NCBI GenBank assembly: GCA_020216745.1
Contig: JAIWNQ010000156.1
Coordinates: 1 to 10,000 of the forward strand
Length of the DNA stretch: 10,000 nucleotides
Direction of reading: 5' to 3'
Source of the DNA: Candidatus Hydrogenedens sp.
Lineage (GTDB): Bacteria; Hydrogenedentota; Hydrogenedentia; Hydrogenedentales; Hydrogenedentaceae
Shown in pieces: positions 1 to 6,687 of this stretch; the first letter of the stretch is position 1, and each line of letters begins with the position of its first letter. A program made the translations under genes and the position numbers. The notes below the pieces were generated by a model. It saw only the letters and a list, made by a program, of their open reading frames with translations, was not told where the DNA came from and searched no databases.

Positions 1-2
1 AA

Positions 3-725
3 TTTCATAAAGAACAAGACATCAATGAATTTATGGCAATATTAGAACAGGAGGCATTAAGCATATATGAAGAAGAGACAAACGCCTGTAAACAAATTGG
101 TATAAATGGAAACACATTAATTGAAAACCATGCCAATATATTGACCCATTGTAATGCGGGTGCACTTGCCACAGGCGAGTATGGGACTGCTCTATCCCCT
201 ATTTACATTGCTTTTGAAAATGGAAAGGATGTTCATGTCTATGCCGATGAGACACGACCTCTACTCCAAGGGGCACGACTTACAGCATGGGAACTACACT
301 ATTCAGGAGTTCCAGTCACTCTTATTTGCGATAATATGGCAGGACAAGTTATGAAAGAGAAAAAAGTTGATTTAGTTATTGTCGGTGCAGACCGCATTGC
401 TAAAAATGGTGATACCGCTAATAAGATAGGAACATATTCCCTTTCAATTTTAGCCAAACATCACAATATTCCTTTCTATGTATCTGCTCCTATATCAACT
501 TTTGATTTAAATATTTCTAATGGTTCACAAATACCAATAGAACAACGTGACGCAAAAGAGATTTATCTATGGAAAAACGAGATAATTGCACCCCAAAATA
601 TCCAATTTTACAATCCCGCTTTTGATGTTACGCCCGCAGAGAATATAACTGCATTTATAACAGAAAAAGGACTAATATATCCGCCCTTTGAAGAGAATAT
701 CGCAAAAACAATAAATATTTTGTAG
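3..725 (+). CDS. mtnA: S-methyl-5-thioribose-1-phosphate isomerase, 5'-truncated by window edge
   Basis: MtnA converts 5-methylthioribose 1-phosphate to 5-methylthioribulose 1-phosphate in the cytosolic methionine salvage pathway. The frame is open to the left edge, with sense codons before the ATG at 33, so that ATG is internal and the true start lies outside. Counting from it, the catalytic cysteine is C40 in THCNAG and the catalytic aspartate is D120 in GADR. Their 80-residue spacing matches Cys160 and Asp240 of the Bacillus subtilis enzyme, so about 110-120 N-terminal residues are missing. Other family blocks are visible: ETRPLLQGARLTAWEL, the DTANKIGT stretch and the C-terminal IPIEQRDAKEI. 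The related eIF2B-like subunits and ribose-1,5-bisphosphate isomerase share the fold, but these blocks favour MtnA. No other salvage gene is in the window. The identification is firm; only the 5' end is unknown. Confidence 0.93.
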   Translation, partial: FHKEQDINEFMAILEQEALSIYEEETNACKQIGINGNTLIENHANILTHCNAGALATGEYGTALSPIYIAFENGKDVHVYADETRPLLQGARLTAWELHYSGVPVTLICDNMAGQVMKEKKVDLVIVGADRIAKNGDTANKIGTYSLSILAKHHNIPFYVSAPISTFDLNISNGSQIPIEQRDAKEIYLWKNEIIAPQNIQFYNPAFDVTPAENITAFITEKGLIYPPFEENIAKTINIL

Positions 726-756
726 ATATGCTAAGTTAGTTAGGGTATAATGTATC

Positions 757-763
757 AAGGTGG
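757..763 (+). promoter_or_regulatory. Ribosome binding site deciding the start of the small membrane protein
   Basis: AAGGTGG lies 4 bases before the ATG at 768 and is one mismatch from AAGGAGG. The in-frame ATG at 750 has only a poor purine stretch (TAGGG) before it and overlaps a TATAAT-like hexamer at 746-751. The site therefore favours 768 as the start. Confidence 0.55.
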
Positions 764-767
764 TTAT

Positions 768-1004
768 ATGACAAGTAAAAAAACAGTTTTTGCTACAATT
801 GGTTTCGTTTCAAGTTTGACCTCCCTTACAACAATTACAATACCTGCCTTGAGTTGTATATTGGTTATTATTGGCTTTATATTTGCACTACTTGGCAAAG
901 GCGGTATTCATAAGGGGATGACAATCGCCAGCATTGGAATGTGTCTATTTGCATTTATTTTTGATATGATTTATTTGTATATTGTCCTAATAGGAAAAGC
1001 ATAA
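768..1004 (+). CDS. Small two-helix membrane protein, DUF4190-like
   Basis: This encodes a 78-residue hydrophobic protein, or 84 residues if the ATG at 750 is used. After a short basic N-terminus (MTSKKT), a long hydrophobic stretch runs to about residue 42. A glycine/lysine loop (GKGGIHKG) follows, then a second hydrophobic segment at about 50-75, ending in GKA. The arrangement of helix, small-residue loop with G and K, and a GMTIASIG-type second helix resembles DUF4190 proteins, small bacterial membrane proteins of unknown function. The match is by pattern only. It starts 42 bases after mtnA on the same strand and could be co-transcribed, or use the weak TATAAT at 746-751 with a very short leader. 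I see no clear GC-rich terminator after it. No function can be assigned. Confidence 0.7.
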   Translation: MTSKKTVFATIGFVSSLTSLTTITIPALSCILVIIGFIFALLGKGGIHKGMTIASIGMCLFAFIFDMIYLYIVLIGKA

Positions 1005-1054
1005 GAACCATCAATTTTAAATTAATTTTTTTATGGATTAAAGGTTAATGTTCT

Positions 1055-1063
1055 TGTTATAAT
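1055..1063 (+). promoter_or_regulatory. Candidate extended -10 promoter upstream of cmk
   Basis: TGTTATAAT is a perfect extended -10 element (TGn followed by TATAAT). Only a weak -35 (TGGATT at 1034-1039, 18 bases upstream) is present, which extended -10 promoters tolerate. It predicts a leader of about 70 bases before cmk. Sequence match only. Confidence 0.5.
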
Positions 1064-1091
1064 ATGAGAGGATTTATATAAATAAATATTA

Positions 1092-1120
1092 TTGACATTA
1101 ATTTAAATTATGAATAAAAC
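1092..1120 (+). promoter_or_regulatory. Second candidate promoter close to cmk
   Basis: A perfect TTGACA (1092-1097) is followed after 17 bases by TAAAAC (1115-1120), which matches the -10 consensus at four of six positions. The predicted start near 1127 leaves a leader of about 15 bases holding the AAGGA at 1133-1137. In such AT-rich DNA, chance matches are common. Confidence 0.35.
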
Positions 1121-1141
1121 AAAAATAAGAAAAAGGATAAC

Positions 1142-1843
1142 ATGGAGATTGAACAAAGAGCATTATCTGAAATAGAAAATGTTGTTGCCATAGACGGACC
1201 TGCTGGTGCAGGAAAAAGTACCGTTGCTCGCCTTTCAGCGAAGGAATTAGGATTTCAATATTTAGACACTGGGGCGATGTATCGTGCAGCGACATGGTGG
1301 GCTTTAAATTCTAATGTCGATATAGACAATCCCAATGAAGTTGCAGAACATACTAAAAAAATGGAATTGGATTTAATACCATTTGAGGAAGGGTTAAAGG
1401 TTATAGTCGGTGGCATTGATATAACAAAAGAAATACGAACCCCTGAGATTACAAGATTTATCTATAAATTAGACGAAAATCCACAAGTAAGAGAACACCT
1501 CGTTTATCTTCAACGACTTTTCGCTATGAAATATTCAACTGTGGCTGAAGGCAGAGATATGGGCACAGTTGTTTTTCCCAAAGCCAAATGTAAAATTTAT
1601 ATGGACGCAAATCAAGAGGTTCGTGCACACCGAAGACAAAAAGAATTAGAGAAACGGGGAATTTTTATTTCCATCGACAAATTGTTAGAAGAAATTGCAG
1701 AGCGAGACCGCCGTAACATGGAGAGGGAACATTCCCCTTTGCGTAAAGCCGATGATGCTGTCTACTTAGACACATCTAATTTAACAATTGAGGAGGCAAC
1801 CAATTACGTTGTCCGTTTAGCACGAGAACGATTAATACAATGA
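1142..1843 (+). CDS. cmk: Cytidylate kinase (CMP/dCMP kinase)
   Basis: Cmk phosphorylates CMP and dCMP with ATP to give CDP and dCDP in the cytosol, feeding RNA, DNA and CDP-lipid synthesis. At 233 residues it is full length. Visible elements are the P-loop GPAGAGKST (19-27), the substrate block LDTGAMYRA (41-49), EGRDMGTVVFP (136-146, with R138 and D139 matching E. coli R131 and D132), RAHRR (161-165), and the lid/CMP region ERDRRNMERE (187-196) followed by SPLRKADDA. AAGGA ends 4 bases before the ATG. Its last codon overlaps recJ in an ATGA junction, so the two are probably translationally coupled. Aligned to E. coli Cmk, two ribose-contacting residues differ: Ser101 becomes Y108 and Asp185 becomes N192, while Arg181 and Arg188 are kept (R188, R195). 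The assignment is secure; sugar preference may be altered. Confidence 0.95.
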   Translation: MEIEQRALSEIENVVAIDGPAGAGKSTVARLSAKELGFQYLDTGAMYRAATWWALNSNVDIDNPNEVAEHTKKMELDLIPFEEGLKVIVGGIDITKEIRTPEITRFIYKLDENPQVREHLVYLQRLFAMKYSTVAEGRDMGTVVFPKAKCKIYMDANQEVRAHRRQKELEKRGIFISIDKLLEEIAERDRRNMEREHSPLRKADDAVYLDTSNLTIEEATNYVVRLARERLIQ

Positions 1844-3537
1844 ACAGTCTTGAACAAAATATTGTTTGGAAAATAAATGAATGGAATCACGAAAAGGTTC
1901 AAGAGATTTCGAACCAATTAGAGATTCCACCAATTATAGCTCATCTTTTGATTAACCGTGGTATTGATACACCAACTAAAGCAGAGGAGTTTTTCAAACC
2001 ATCCGTTAATCAAATTATATCTCCATTCTCTTTGAAGGGTATGGATAAAGCAGTCGAAAGAATTATTCAGGCTAAAGAAAAAAATGAAAAGATTTGGATT
2101 TTTGGTGATTACGATGTTGATGGTATTGCAGGAACTGCCATATTAACTCGTGGGTTAAAGCGATTCGGAATAAAAGAAGTTTATCCGATACTCCCTGAAA
2201 GAATATCAAATGGTTATGGTCTAACTCCTGAAATCGTTGAAGACGCTAAGATTAAATCTATAAATTTAATTATAACGGTAGATAATGGTATATCAACTAT
2301 TCCAGCAAGTTTAAGGGCTGAAGAATTAGGGATAGACATTATAATAACCGACCATCATATGCCAGCAGAAGAATTACCGAAAGCAAAAAGCATTATTAAC
2401 CCCCGTCTGGAAGAACCTGACCATCCGAGTATAAATCTATGCGGTGCAGGCGTAGCTTTTAAGCTGGCATTGGCTCTTAACGGTTCTCCCAATGACCTTG
2501 ATTTAGTTGCCCTTGCGACAGTTGCTGATGTCATGCCATTAACAGGAGAGAACCGAACCTTAGTGGCTCTTGGATTAAAACATCTATCAAAATATAAGAG
2601 GACAGGACTCCGGGCTCTTGCAGAAATGTCAAACATATCATTGGATGATATGGATGTTGAAAAAATCTCTTATGGGTTGGCACCACGAATAAATGCAGCG
2701 GGTAGATTGGATAACGCATTTAAATCTTTAGAGTTATTGCTATGCGATGACGAACAAAAGGTTATGGCGTTGTCTCAAGAATTAATTGAAGCAAATGAAG
2801 AGCGAAAAAATATAGAAACAGAAATCCTTAAAGACGCAATTTCAGAAATAGACGCATGTGTAGGAAAGGATGCCCATGCCATTGTCCTAACCAGAAAAAA
2901 TTGGCATCAAGGCATCATTGGACTTGTCGCAAGTCGCCTTGCCAATCGGTATTCTGTGCCAGTGGCTCTCATTACAGTAGATGATAAGGGTATTGCCAAG
3001 GGGTCTATAAGAAGTATTTACGGAATTGATATTATACAGGTGTTAAATCAATGTAGACACGTTTTAGAACAATATGGTGGCCATAAATTAGCAGCAGGAT
3101 TTACCCTACTTGAAGAAAATATTCCTATCTTTACAGAACTTGTAAAAGAGTTGATTGCACAAGAACGTAAAAAAGAAAAAGAATTGTTAGTGTTAGAAAT
3201 CGATAGTATATTAAATTTTTCTCAGATTGATTCTCCTTTTCTTCAATACTTACAACGGTTTGAACCAACGGGGTACGGAAATTCGCCTCCCCTATTTTGT
3301 ACTACAAAAGTTGAAGTTATCCCTCATACCGTTCAAATTTTTAAAGACTTACACATTCGTATGGCTTTGAAACAAGATAACAAAATATTTTATGGCACGG
3401 GATATTTCCTTGCAGAACGTTTCTTTAGAGAAACCTCCACAAAATTTTTAGATATTGTTTATACACCTAAAATATCTACATCTAAAATTTATGGCGGTTG
3501 TCAATTGATTATCAAAGATTTCAAACCGTCCGAATAA
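1840..3537 (+). CDS. recJ: Single-stranded-DNA-specific 5'-3' exonuclease RecJ
   Basis: RecJ degrades single-stranded DNA 5' to 3' using divalent metals, acting in recombinational repair, stalled-fork processing and mismatch repair. The 565-residue length is normal for the family. The DHH core carries DYDVDG (90-95), VDNG (147-150), DHH (171-173), NPR (187-189), CGAGVAFKLA (201-210) and ATVADVMPL (226-234). The second half has PRINAAGR (282-289), a helical linker rich in E and K (about 303-335), the DHHA1 block WHQGIIGLVASRLA (355-368), GSIRS (388-392) and GGHKLAAG (413-420). The OB-fold tail has FEPTGYGNSPPLF (474-486). All metal-binding motifs look intact. It starts inside the cmk stop codon with no good Shine-Dalgarno, so expression likely depends on cmk translation. 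A DHH phosphoesterase such as NrnA is excluded by the length and the OB tail. Confidence 0.96.
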   Translation: MNSLEQNIVWKINEWNHEKVQEISNQLEIPPIIAHLLINRGIDTPTKAEEFFKPSVNQIISPFSLKGMDKAVERIIQAKEKNEKIWIFGDYDVDGIAGTAILTRGLKRFGIKEVYPILPERISNGYGLTPEIVEDAKIKSINLIITVDNGISTIPASLRAEELGIDIIITDHHMPAEELPKAKSIINPRLEEPDHPSINLCGAGVAFKLALALNGSPNDLDLVALATVADVMPLTGENRTLVALGLKHLSKYKRTGLRALAEMSNISLDDMDVEKISYGLAPRINAAGRLDNAFKSLELLLCDDEQKVMALSQELIEANEERKNIETEILKDAISEIDACVGKDAHAIVLTRKNWHQGIIGLVASRLANRYSVPVALITVDDKGIAKGSIRSIYGIDIIQVLNQCRHVLEQYGGHKLAAGFTLLEENIPIFTELVKELIAQERKKEKELLVLEIDSILNFSQIDSPFLQYLQRFEPTGYGNSPPLFCTTKVEVIPHTVQIFKDLHIRMALKQDNKIFYGTGYFLAERFFRETSTKFLDIVYTPKISTSKIYGGCQLIIKDFKPSE

Positions 3538-3600
3538 ATATTTGATTGATATAATTATTTTAATTATAATAATAATAGTATGTAATTTAGATTAAAAAGA

Positions 3601-3624
3601 AATTGTTTTTTTGTAAAAACAGTT
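3601..3624. repeat. AT-rich inverted repeat between recJ and the receiver gene
   Basis: A 10-base arm (3601-3610) pairs with 3615-3624 around a 4-base loop, with one G-T pair and only two G-C pairs. No T-run follows, so it is a poor intrinsic terminator. It could weakly end recJ transcripts, be a protein-binding palindrome, or be chance in this AT-rich gap. Confidence 0.3.
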
Positions 3625-3662
3625 CAATTAAGTAACGTTTATATAAAATAAAGTGTAATTTA

Positions 3663-3671
3663 TGATATTAT
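3663..3671 (+). promoter_or_regulatory. Candidate extended -10 promoter for the receiver gene
   Basis: TGATATTAT has the TGn extension plus TATTAT, five of six to TATAAT. No convincing -35 is seen 16-18 bases upstream. A start near 3678 leaves a short leader containing GGAG at 3683-3686, 7 bases before the ATG. The 156-base gap supports independent transcription. Confidence 0.4.
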
Positions 3672-3693
3672 ATTAAATGAATGGAGAAATATA

Positions 3694-4071
3694 ATGGACA
3701 AATATAAGATTTTAGTTGTGGATGATGAGCCTGATGTGGTCGAATTTTTGGAAAAAACCTTAAAAGGTGAGGGCTATCACGTAATTACTGCATACGATGG
3801 AATATCGGCTTTAGATTTAGTTTCAACAGAGAAACCCGATATTGTTTTATTAGATTTAATGATGCCAATGATGAGTGGTTATGAAGTATGTGAACAAATA
3901 AAATCTAATCCTCAAACACAAAATATACCTGTTATATGTGTAACCTCTGCTCATACACCTGATGCTCGTGCTCATAGTCTTCAAGTAGGAGCGTCGGATG
4001 TGATTACCAAACCATTTTACCCCAGCGAACTATTAGTCCGAATTAAACGGCATCTACAACCAAATAACTAA
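3694..4071 (+). CDS. Stand-alone CheY-like response regulator (receiver domain only)
   Basis: This 125-residue cytosolic phosphoacceptor protein consists of one receiver domain with no DNA-binding or enzymatic output. The acidic pocket D10-D11, phosphoacceptor D54 in VLLDLMMP, T84 in ICVTSA and K106 in TKPF are all present, so it should accept phosphate from a histidine kinase. The usual aromatic or other residue before the lysine motif is V103 here. GGAG 7 bases upstream supports the ATG at 3694. There is no kinase, chemotaxis or output gene in the window, so its partner is unknown. It is flanked by recJ and pgsA, each separated from it by over 100 bases, which suggests a single-gene unit. 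It could act in chemotaxis-like, phosphorelay or cell-cycle signalling (DivK/Spo0F type); the sequence does not decide. Confidence 0.92.
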   Translation: MDKYKILVVDDEPDVVEFLEKTLKGEGYHVITAYDGISALDLVSTEKPDIVLLDLMMPMMSGYEVCEQIKSNPQTQNIPVICVTSAHTPDARAHSLQVGASDVITKPFYPSELLVRIKRHLQPNN

Positions 4072-4106
4072 TATTCATAATGCAGGGTATGTTTTCACAA
4101 TGTTAT

Positions 4107-4134
4107 TTGATGGATATAAATCATTTAAGATAAT
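4107..4134 (+). promoter_or_regulatory. Candidate promoter for the pgsA-der-plsY-DUF2723 run
   Basis: TTGATG (4107-4112, four of six to consensus) and GATAAT (4129-4134, five of six) are 16 bases apart. They predict transcription from about 4141, some 33 bases before the pgsA GTG. This is the only gap upstream of the four overlapping genes, so a promoter is expected here. Confidence 0.45.
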
Positions 4135-4173
4135 ATGAAATGTTTAAAATAAACTTTTATAAAGGTTAGATAG

Positions 4174-4746
4174 GTGACGATACCAAATCTTATTACATTT
4201 TTTAGAATACTGCTAATACCTTTTTTCTTAACGGTAATAACGTTCTATACGCAAGAACGAGACTATCTACGTTATATTGGCTTTATTATTTGTGTTATCG
4301 CCATTATTACCGATTTGTCAGATGGCTATATCGCAAGAAAATTTAATCTCCGTTCTGAATTAGGTGCTCGTCTGGATCCTCTTGCAGATAAACTTGCAGT
4401 AAATTTAAGTCTTGCCTTTATTTCTGCTAATACTTCCTTTGAATATCCTATCCCATTGTGGTTCCCTCCACTTGTTTTATTCCGAGATATCGTTATTGTT
4501 TTTGGGACATACCTGATAAGTCAGAAACTAACTAATATTAAAGTAAAACCAAGATTTTGGGGCAAAATTACTTCTTTTTGTTTGTCGCTACTAATCGCTT
4601 TCGTGTTATTGCAAATAAAACAACTAATATTTTTATTTCTTATTGTAGGAACATCTCTTACTATCATTTCTTTAATAGACTATTTTTTTATAGGCATTCA
4701 GTTTGCATTAAAGTATAAACATACCCATGAAACAGCAAGCCATTAA
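4174..4746 (+). CDS. pgsA: CDP-diacylglycerol-glycerol-3-phosphate phosphatidyltransferase
   Basis: PgsA is an inner-membrane enzyme that joins CDP-diacylglycerol and glycerol 3-phosphate to give phosphatidylglycerol phosphate, the committed step to phosphatidylglycerol and cardiolipin. The 190-residue protein begins with the family's typical TIPNLITFFRILLIPFFL. The complete CDP-alcohol phosphotransferase signature is present: D47, D50, G51, A54, R55, G64, D68 and D72. Hydrophobic helices lie at about 8-25, 33-48, 72-86, 97-117 and 133-176. The start is GTG: AAAGG at 4161-4165 is 8 bases upstream, and the N-terminus aligns from this codon. The last 20 bases overlap der. Other CDP-alcohol transferases such as PssA share the signature, but the size and N-terminus favour PgsA. 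Confidence 0.9.
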   Translation: MTIPNLITFFRILLIPFFLTVITFYTQERDYLRYIGFIICVIAIITDLSDGYIARKFNLRSELGARLDPLADKLAVNLSLAFISANTSFEYPIPLWFPPLVLFRDIVIVFGTYLISQKLTNIKVKPRFWGKITSFCLSLLIAFVLLQIKQLIFLFLIVGTSLTIISLIDYFFIGIQFALKYKHTHETASH

Positions 4747-6082
4747 TCTACCCATTGTTGCAATTTGTGGCAAACCTAATGTAGGTAAATCTACCTTATT
4801 TAATAGACTTGCAGGTAGAATGCAAGCTATTGTTCTTGACGAATCAGGTATTACACGAGACCGATATGAAACCATTGTGTCTTACAAAGATAAGGATTTT
4901 ATTTTAGTTGATACTGGTGGAATTGTTGACGAATACAAAGATTCCATAACCGAAAAAGTCCAAAAACAGGTTTGGAAGGCTCTACAAAGTGCCCATATAG
5001 TACTTATGGTGACTGATGGAAGAGAAAATTTAACCTCATTAGATTATGAAGTCCGTGATACAGTTATTAAATTAAACAAACCTGTCTTGCTAATTGCTAA
5101 CAAAATAGATGATGAAAAACATGCATCAAATATTGTGGAATTGTATTCATTAGGGTTGGGAGAACCGATACCAATATCCTCCATACATGGAATTGGTATT
5201 GATAAATTATTAACTGATATTTATAATTTGCTCCCTGAACAAGAAAATAACTTTACTGAAGAAAAAGAAATCGAGAATACTTCTATAAACATCGCTATAA
5301 TTGGTAAGCCTAATGTCGGTAAATCCTCACTGGTAAATGCTTTGTTAGAGGATGAACGAGTGATTGTTGACGAAACCCCAGGGACAACCAGAGATGCCAT
5401 TGATATACCCTTTATACGAGGTGATAAGCAATATACACTTATTGATACTGCGGGAATGCGTAGGAAAGCACATCTTCGGCATGCTGTGGAGTTTTACAGT
5501 GTGCACAGGACATTAAAGGCAATAAGAAGGTCAGATGTTGTACTTGTTCTTATTGAAGCATTAGAAGGTATAACAGACCAAGATAAGAAAATAATCGGAT
5601 ATGCAGTGGAACAAGGCGTGGGAATTATTATAGGTTTTAGCAAATGGGATTTGGTTCCCAACAAAAAAAAGCATTTTATTGATTTGAACGCCCAACTTCA
5701 AAGGGAAATGCCTCAATGGGATTATATTCCTGCAATAACTCTATCAACAATTCAAAACCAAGAAAAGTATTTCAAAGAACTATTTAAGATAATAGACAAA
5801 GTTGAGAAGAATACATTATTTCGTATTCCGACATCAGAATTTAATCAATTCATCAATGAAATCAAAATGAAACACCCTGCACCAACCAAAGGTGGTAAAA
5901 GAGCAAAAATTTACTACGGTGCTCAAGTAAATGTCAAACCAACAAAATTTTTACTGTCGGTAAATCAAAGTCGTCTATTTCATTTTAGTTATCTTCGTTT
6001 TATTGAAAATTCTATCCGCGACAAGTATGATTTTACTGGTGTCCCTATCAAAATACAACTTAAAGAAGGTGATGAAAAATGA
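4727..6082 (+). CDS. der: Ribosome assembly GTPase Der (EngA)
   Basis: Der is an essential cytosolic GTPase with two tandem GTPase domains and a KH-like domain; it binds the 50S subunit during maturation. The 451-residue length is normal. Domain 1 has the P-loop GKPNVGKST (15-23), DTGG (62-65) and NKID (125-128). Domain 2 has GKPNVGKSS (193-201), PGTTRDA (218-224) and DTAG (240-243). The KH domain follows from about 360, with HPAPTKGGKRAKIYYG (383-398) and SYLRFIENSIRD (421-432). In domain 2 the usual NKWD is SKWD (305-308), and the usual SAL of G5 is STI (340-342), so guanine recognition there is non-canonical. The start overlaps pgsA by 20 bases with no visible Shine-Dalgarno, so translation is probably coupled. 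Its end overlaps plsY by 4 bases. Confidence 0.95.
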   Translation: MKQQAINLPIVAICGKPNVGKSTLFNRLAGRMQAIVLDESGITRDRYETIVSYKDKDFILVDTGGIVDEYKDSITEKVQKQVWKALQSAHIVLMVTDGRENLTSLDYEVRDTVIKLNKPVLLIANKIDDEKHASNIVELYSLGLGEPIPISSIHGIGIDKLLTDIYNLLPEQENNFTEEKEIENTSINIAIIGKPNVGKSSLVNALLEDERVIVDETPGTTRDAIDIPFIRGDKQYTLIDTAGMRRKAHLRHAVEFYSVHRTLKAIRRSDVVLVLIEALEGITDQDKKIIGYAVEQGVGIIIGFSKWDLVPNKKKHFIDLNAQLQREMPQWDYIPAITLSTIQNQEKYFKELFKIIDKVEKNTLFRIPTSEFNQFINEIKMKHPAPTKGGKRAKIYYGAQVNVKPTKFLLSVNQSRLFHFSYLRFIENSIRDKYDFTGVPIKIQLKEGDEK

Positions 6083-6687
6083 TGTGGTATCTCAGTACTT
6101 ATTGGATTTACCCTGTAGCTATTCTAATAGGATATGTATTGGGTTCTGTTCCTACAGGTTTATGGATTGGAATTGTTTTTTACAAAAAAGATATTCGTAA
6201 ATTTGGTAGTGGAAATATTGGTGCTACAAACGCATTCAGAGTATTAGGCAAAATTCCTGGAATTATATCCCTTGCGATTGATGTATTAAAAGGTTTTATC
6301 CCTGTTTTATTAGCCAAATTAATATTAGTTAATTACCCTTACTTACCGTTAATGGTCGGAATATCAGCCATTTTTGGTCATCTCTTTTCAATCTTCCTAT
6401 TATTCAAAGGTGGTAAGGGTGTCGCTACAGGCACTGGCGTTTATCTCGCATTGGCACCAATACCAACTCTTATTGCAGGCATTGTTTTTTTGGTCATGGC
6501 GTTTTCCACACGGATGGTCAGTGTAGGTTCGATAACATCAGCAATAGCATTGGCTATCCTCGTTTCAATTATTCATTCGAATGATGTTATATTTGTAATA
6601 ATTACTCTTTCCATTGCTATTTTGGTAATCTATAAACATCGCTCCAACATACAAAGAATTATCCGTGGTGAAGAAAATAAATTTTAG
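6079..6687 (+). CDS. plsY: Acyl-phosphate:glycerol-3-phosphate acyltransferase
   Basis: PlsY is an integral inner-membrane enzyme that moves an acyl chain from acyl-phosphate to glycerol 3-phosphate, giving lysophosphatidic acid, the first step of phospholipid synthesis. The 202 residues carry the family blocks: GSVPTG (22-27), GSGNIGATNAFRVLG (43-57), GHLFSIFLLFKGGKGVAT (100-117), and HRSNIQRIIRGEE (187-199). Several hydrophobic helices alternate with these loops. AAGGTG at 6066-6071, inside the end of der, lies 7 bases before the ATG; a second ATG at 6082 is equally in frame. The der and plsY junction is ATGA. plsX, plsC and gpsA, which supply or use its substrates, are not in the window. 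Confidence 0.95.
   Translation: MMWYLSTYWIYPVAILIGYVLGSVPTGLWIGIVFYKKDIRKFGSGNIGATNAFRVLGKIPGIISLAIDVLKGFIPVLLAKLILVNYPYLPLMVGISAIFGHLFSIFLLFKGGKGVATGTGVYLALAPIPTLIAGIVFLVMAFSTRMVSVGSITSAIALAILVSIIHSNDVIFVIITLSIAILVIYKHRSNIQRIIRGEENKF

Noticed and set aside
33..725. A complete short gene starting at ATG 33
   Set aside because: Sense codons continue in frame to the left edge, and the MtnA family needs over 100 more N-terminal residues.
1098..1295. Antisense open frame across the cmk start
   Set aside because: It overlaps the cmk P-loop region and the promoter gap, and the product has no family features.
2355..2719. Two antisense open frames inside recJ
   Set aside because: They lie over the conserved DHH/DHHA1 coding region, have no recognisable protein pattern, and are explained by codon bias of recJ.
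3538..3693. Possible small RNA, riboswitch or intrinsic terminator in the recJ-receiver gap
   Set aside because: Only one AT hairpin with no following T-run is visible, and there is no GC-rich structured region; recorded only as an inverted repeat.
6003..6200. Plus-strand open frame across the der/plsY junction
   Set aside because: A shadow of two firmly identified genes in another frame.
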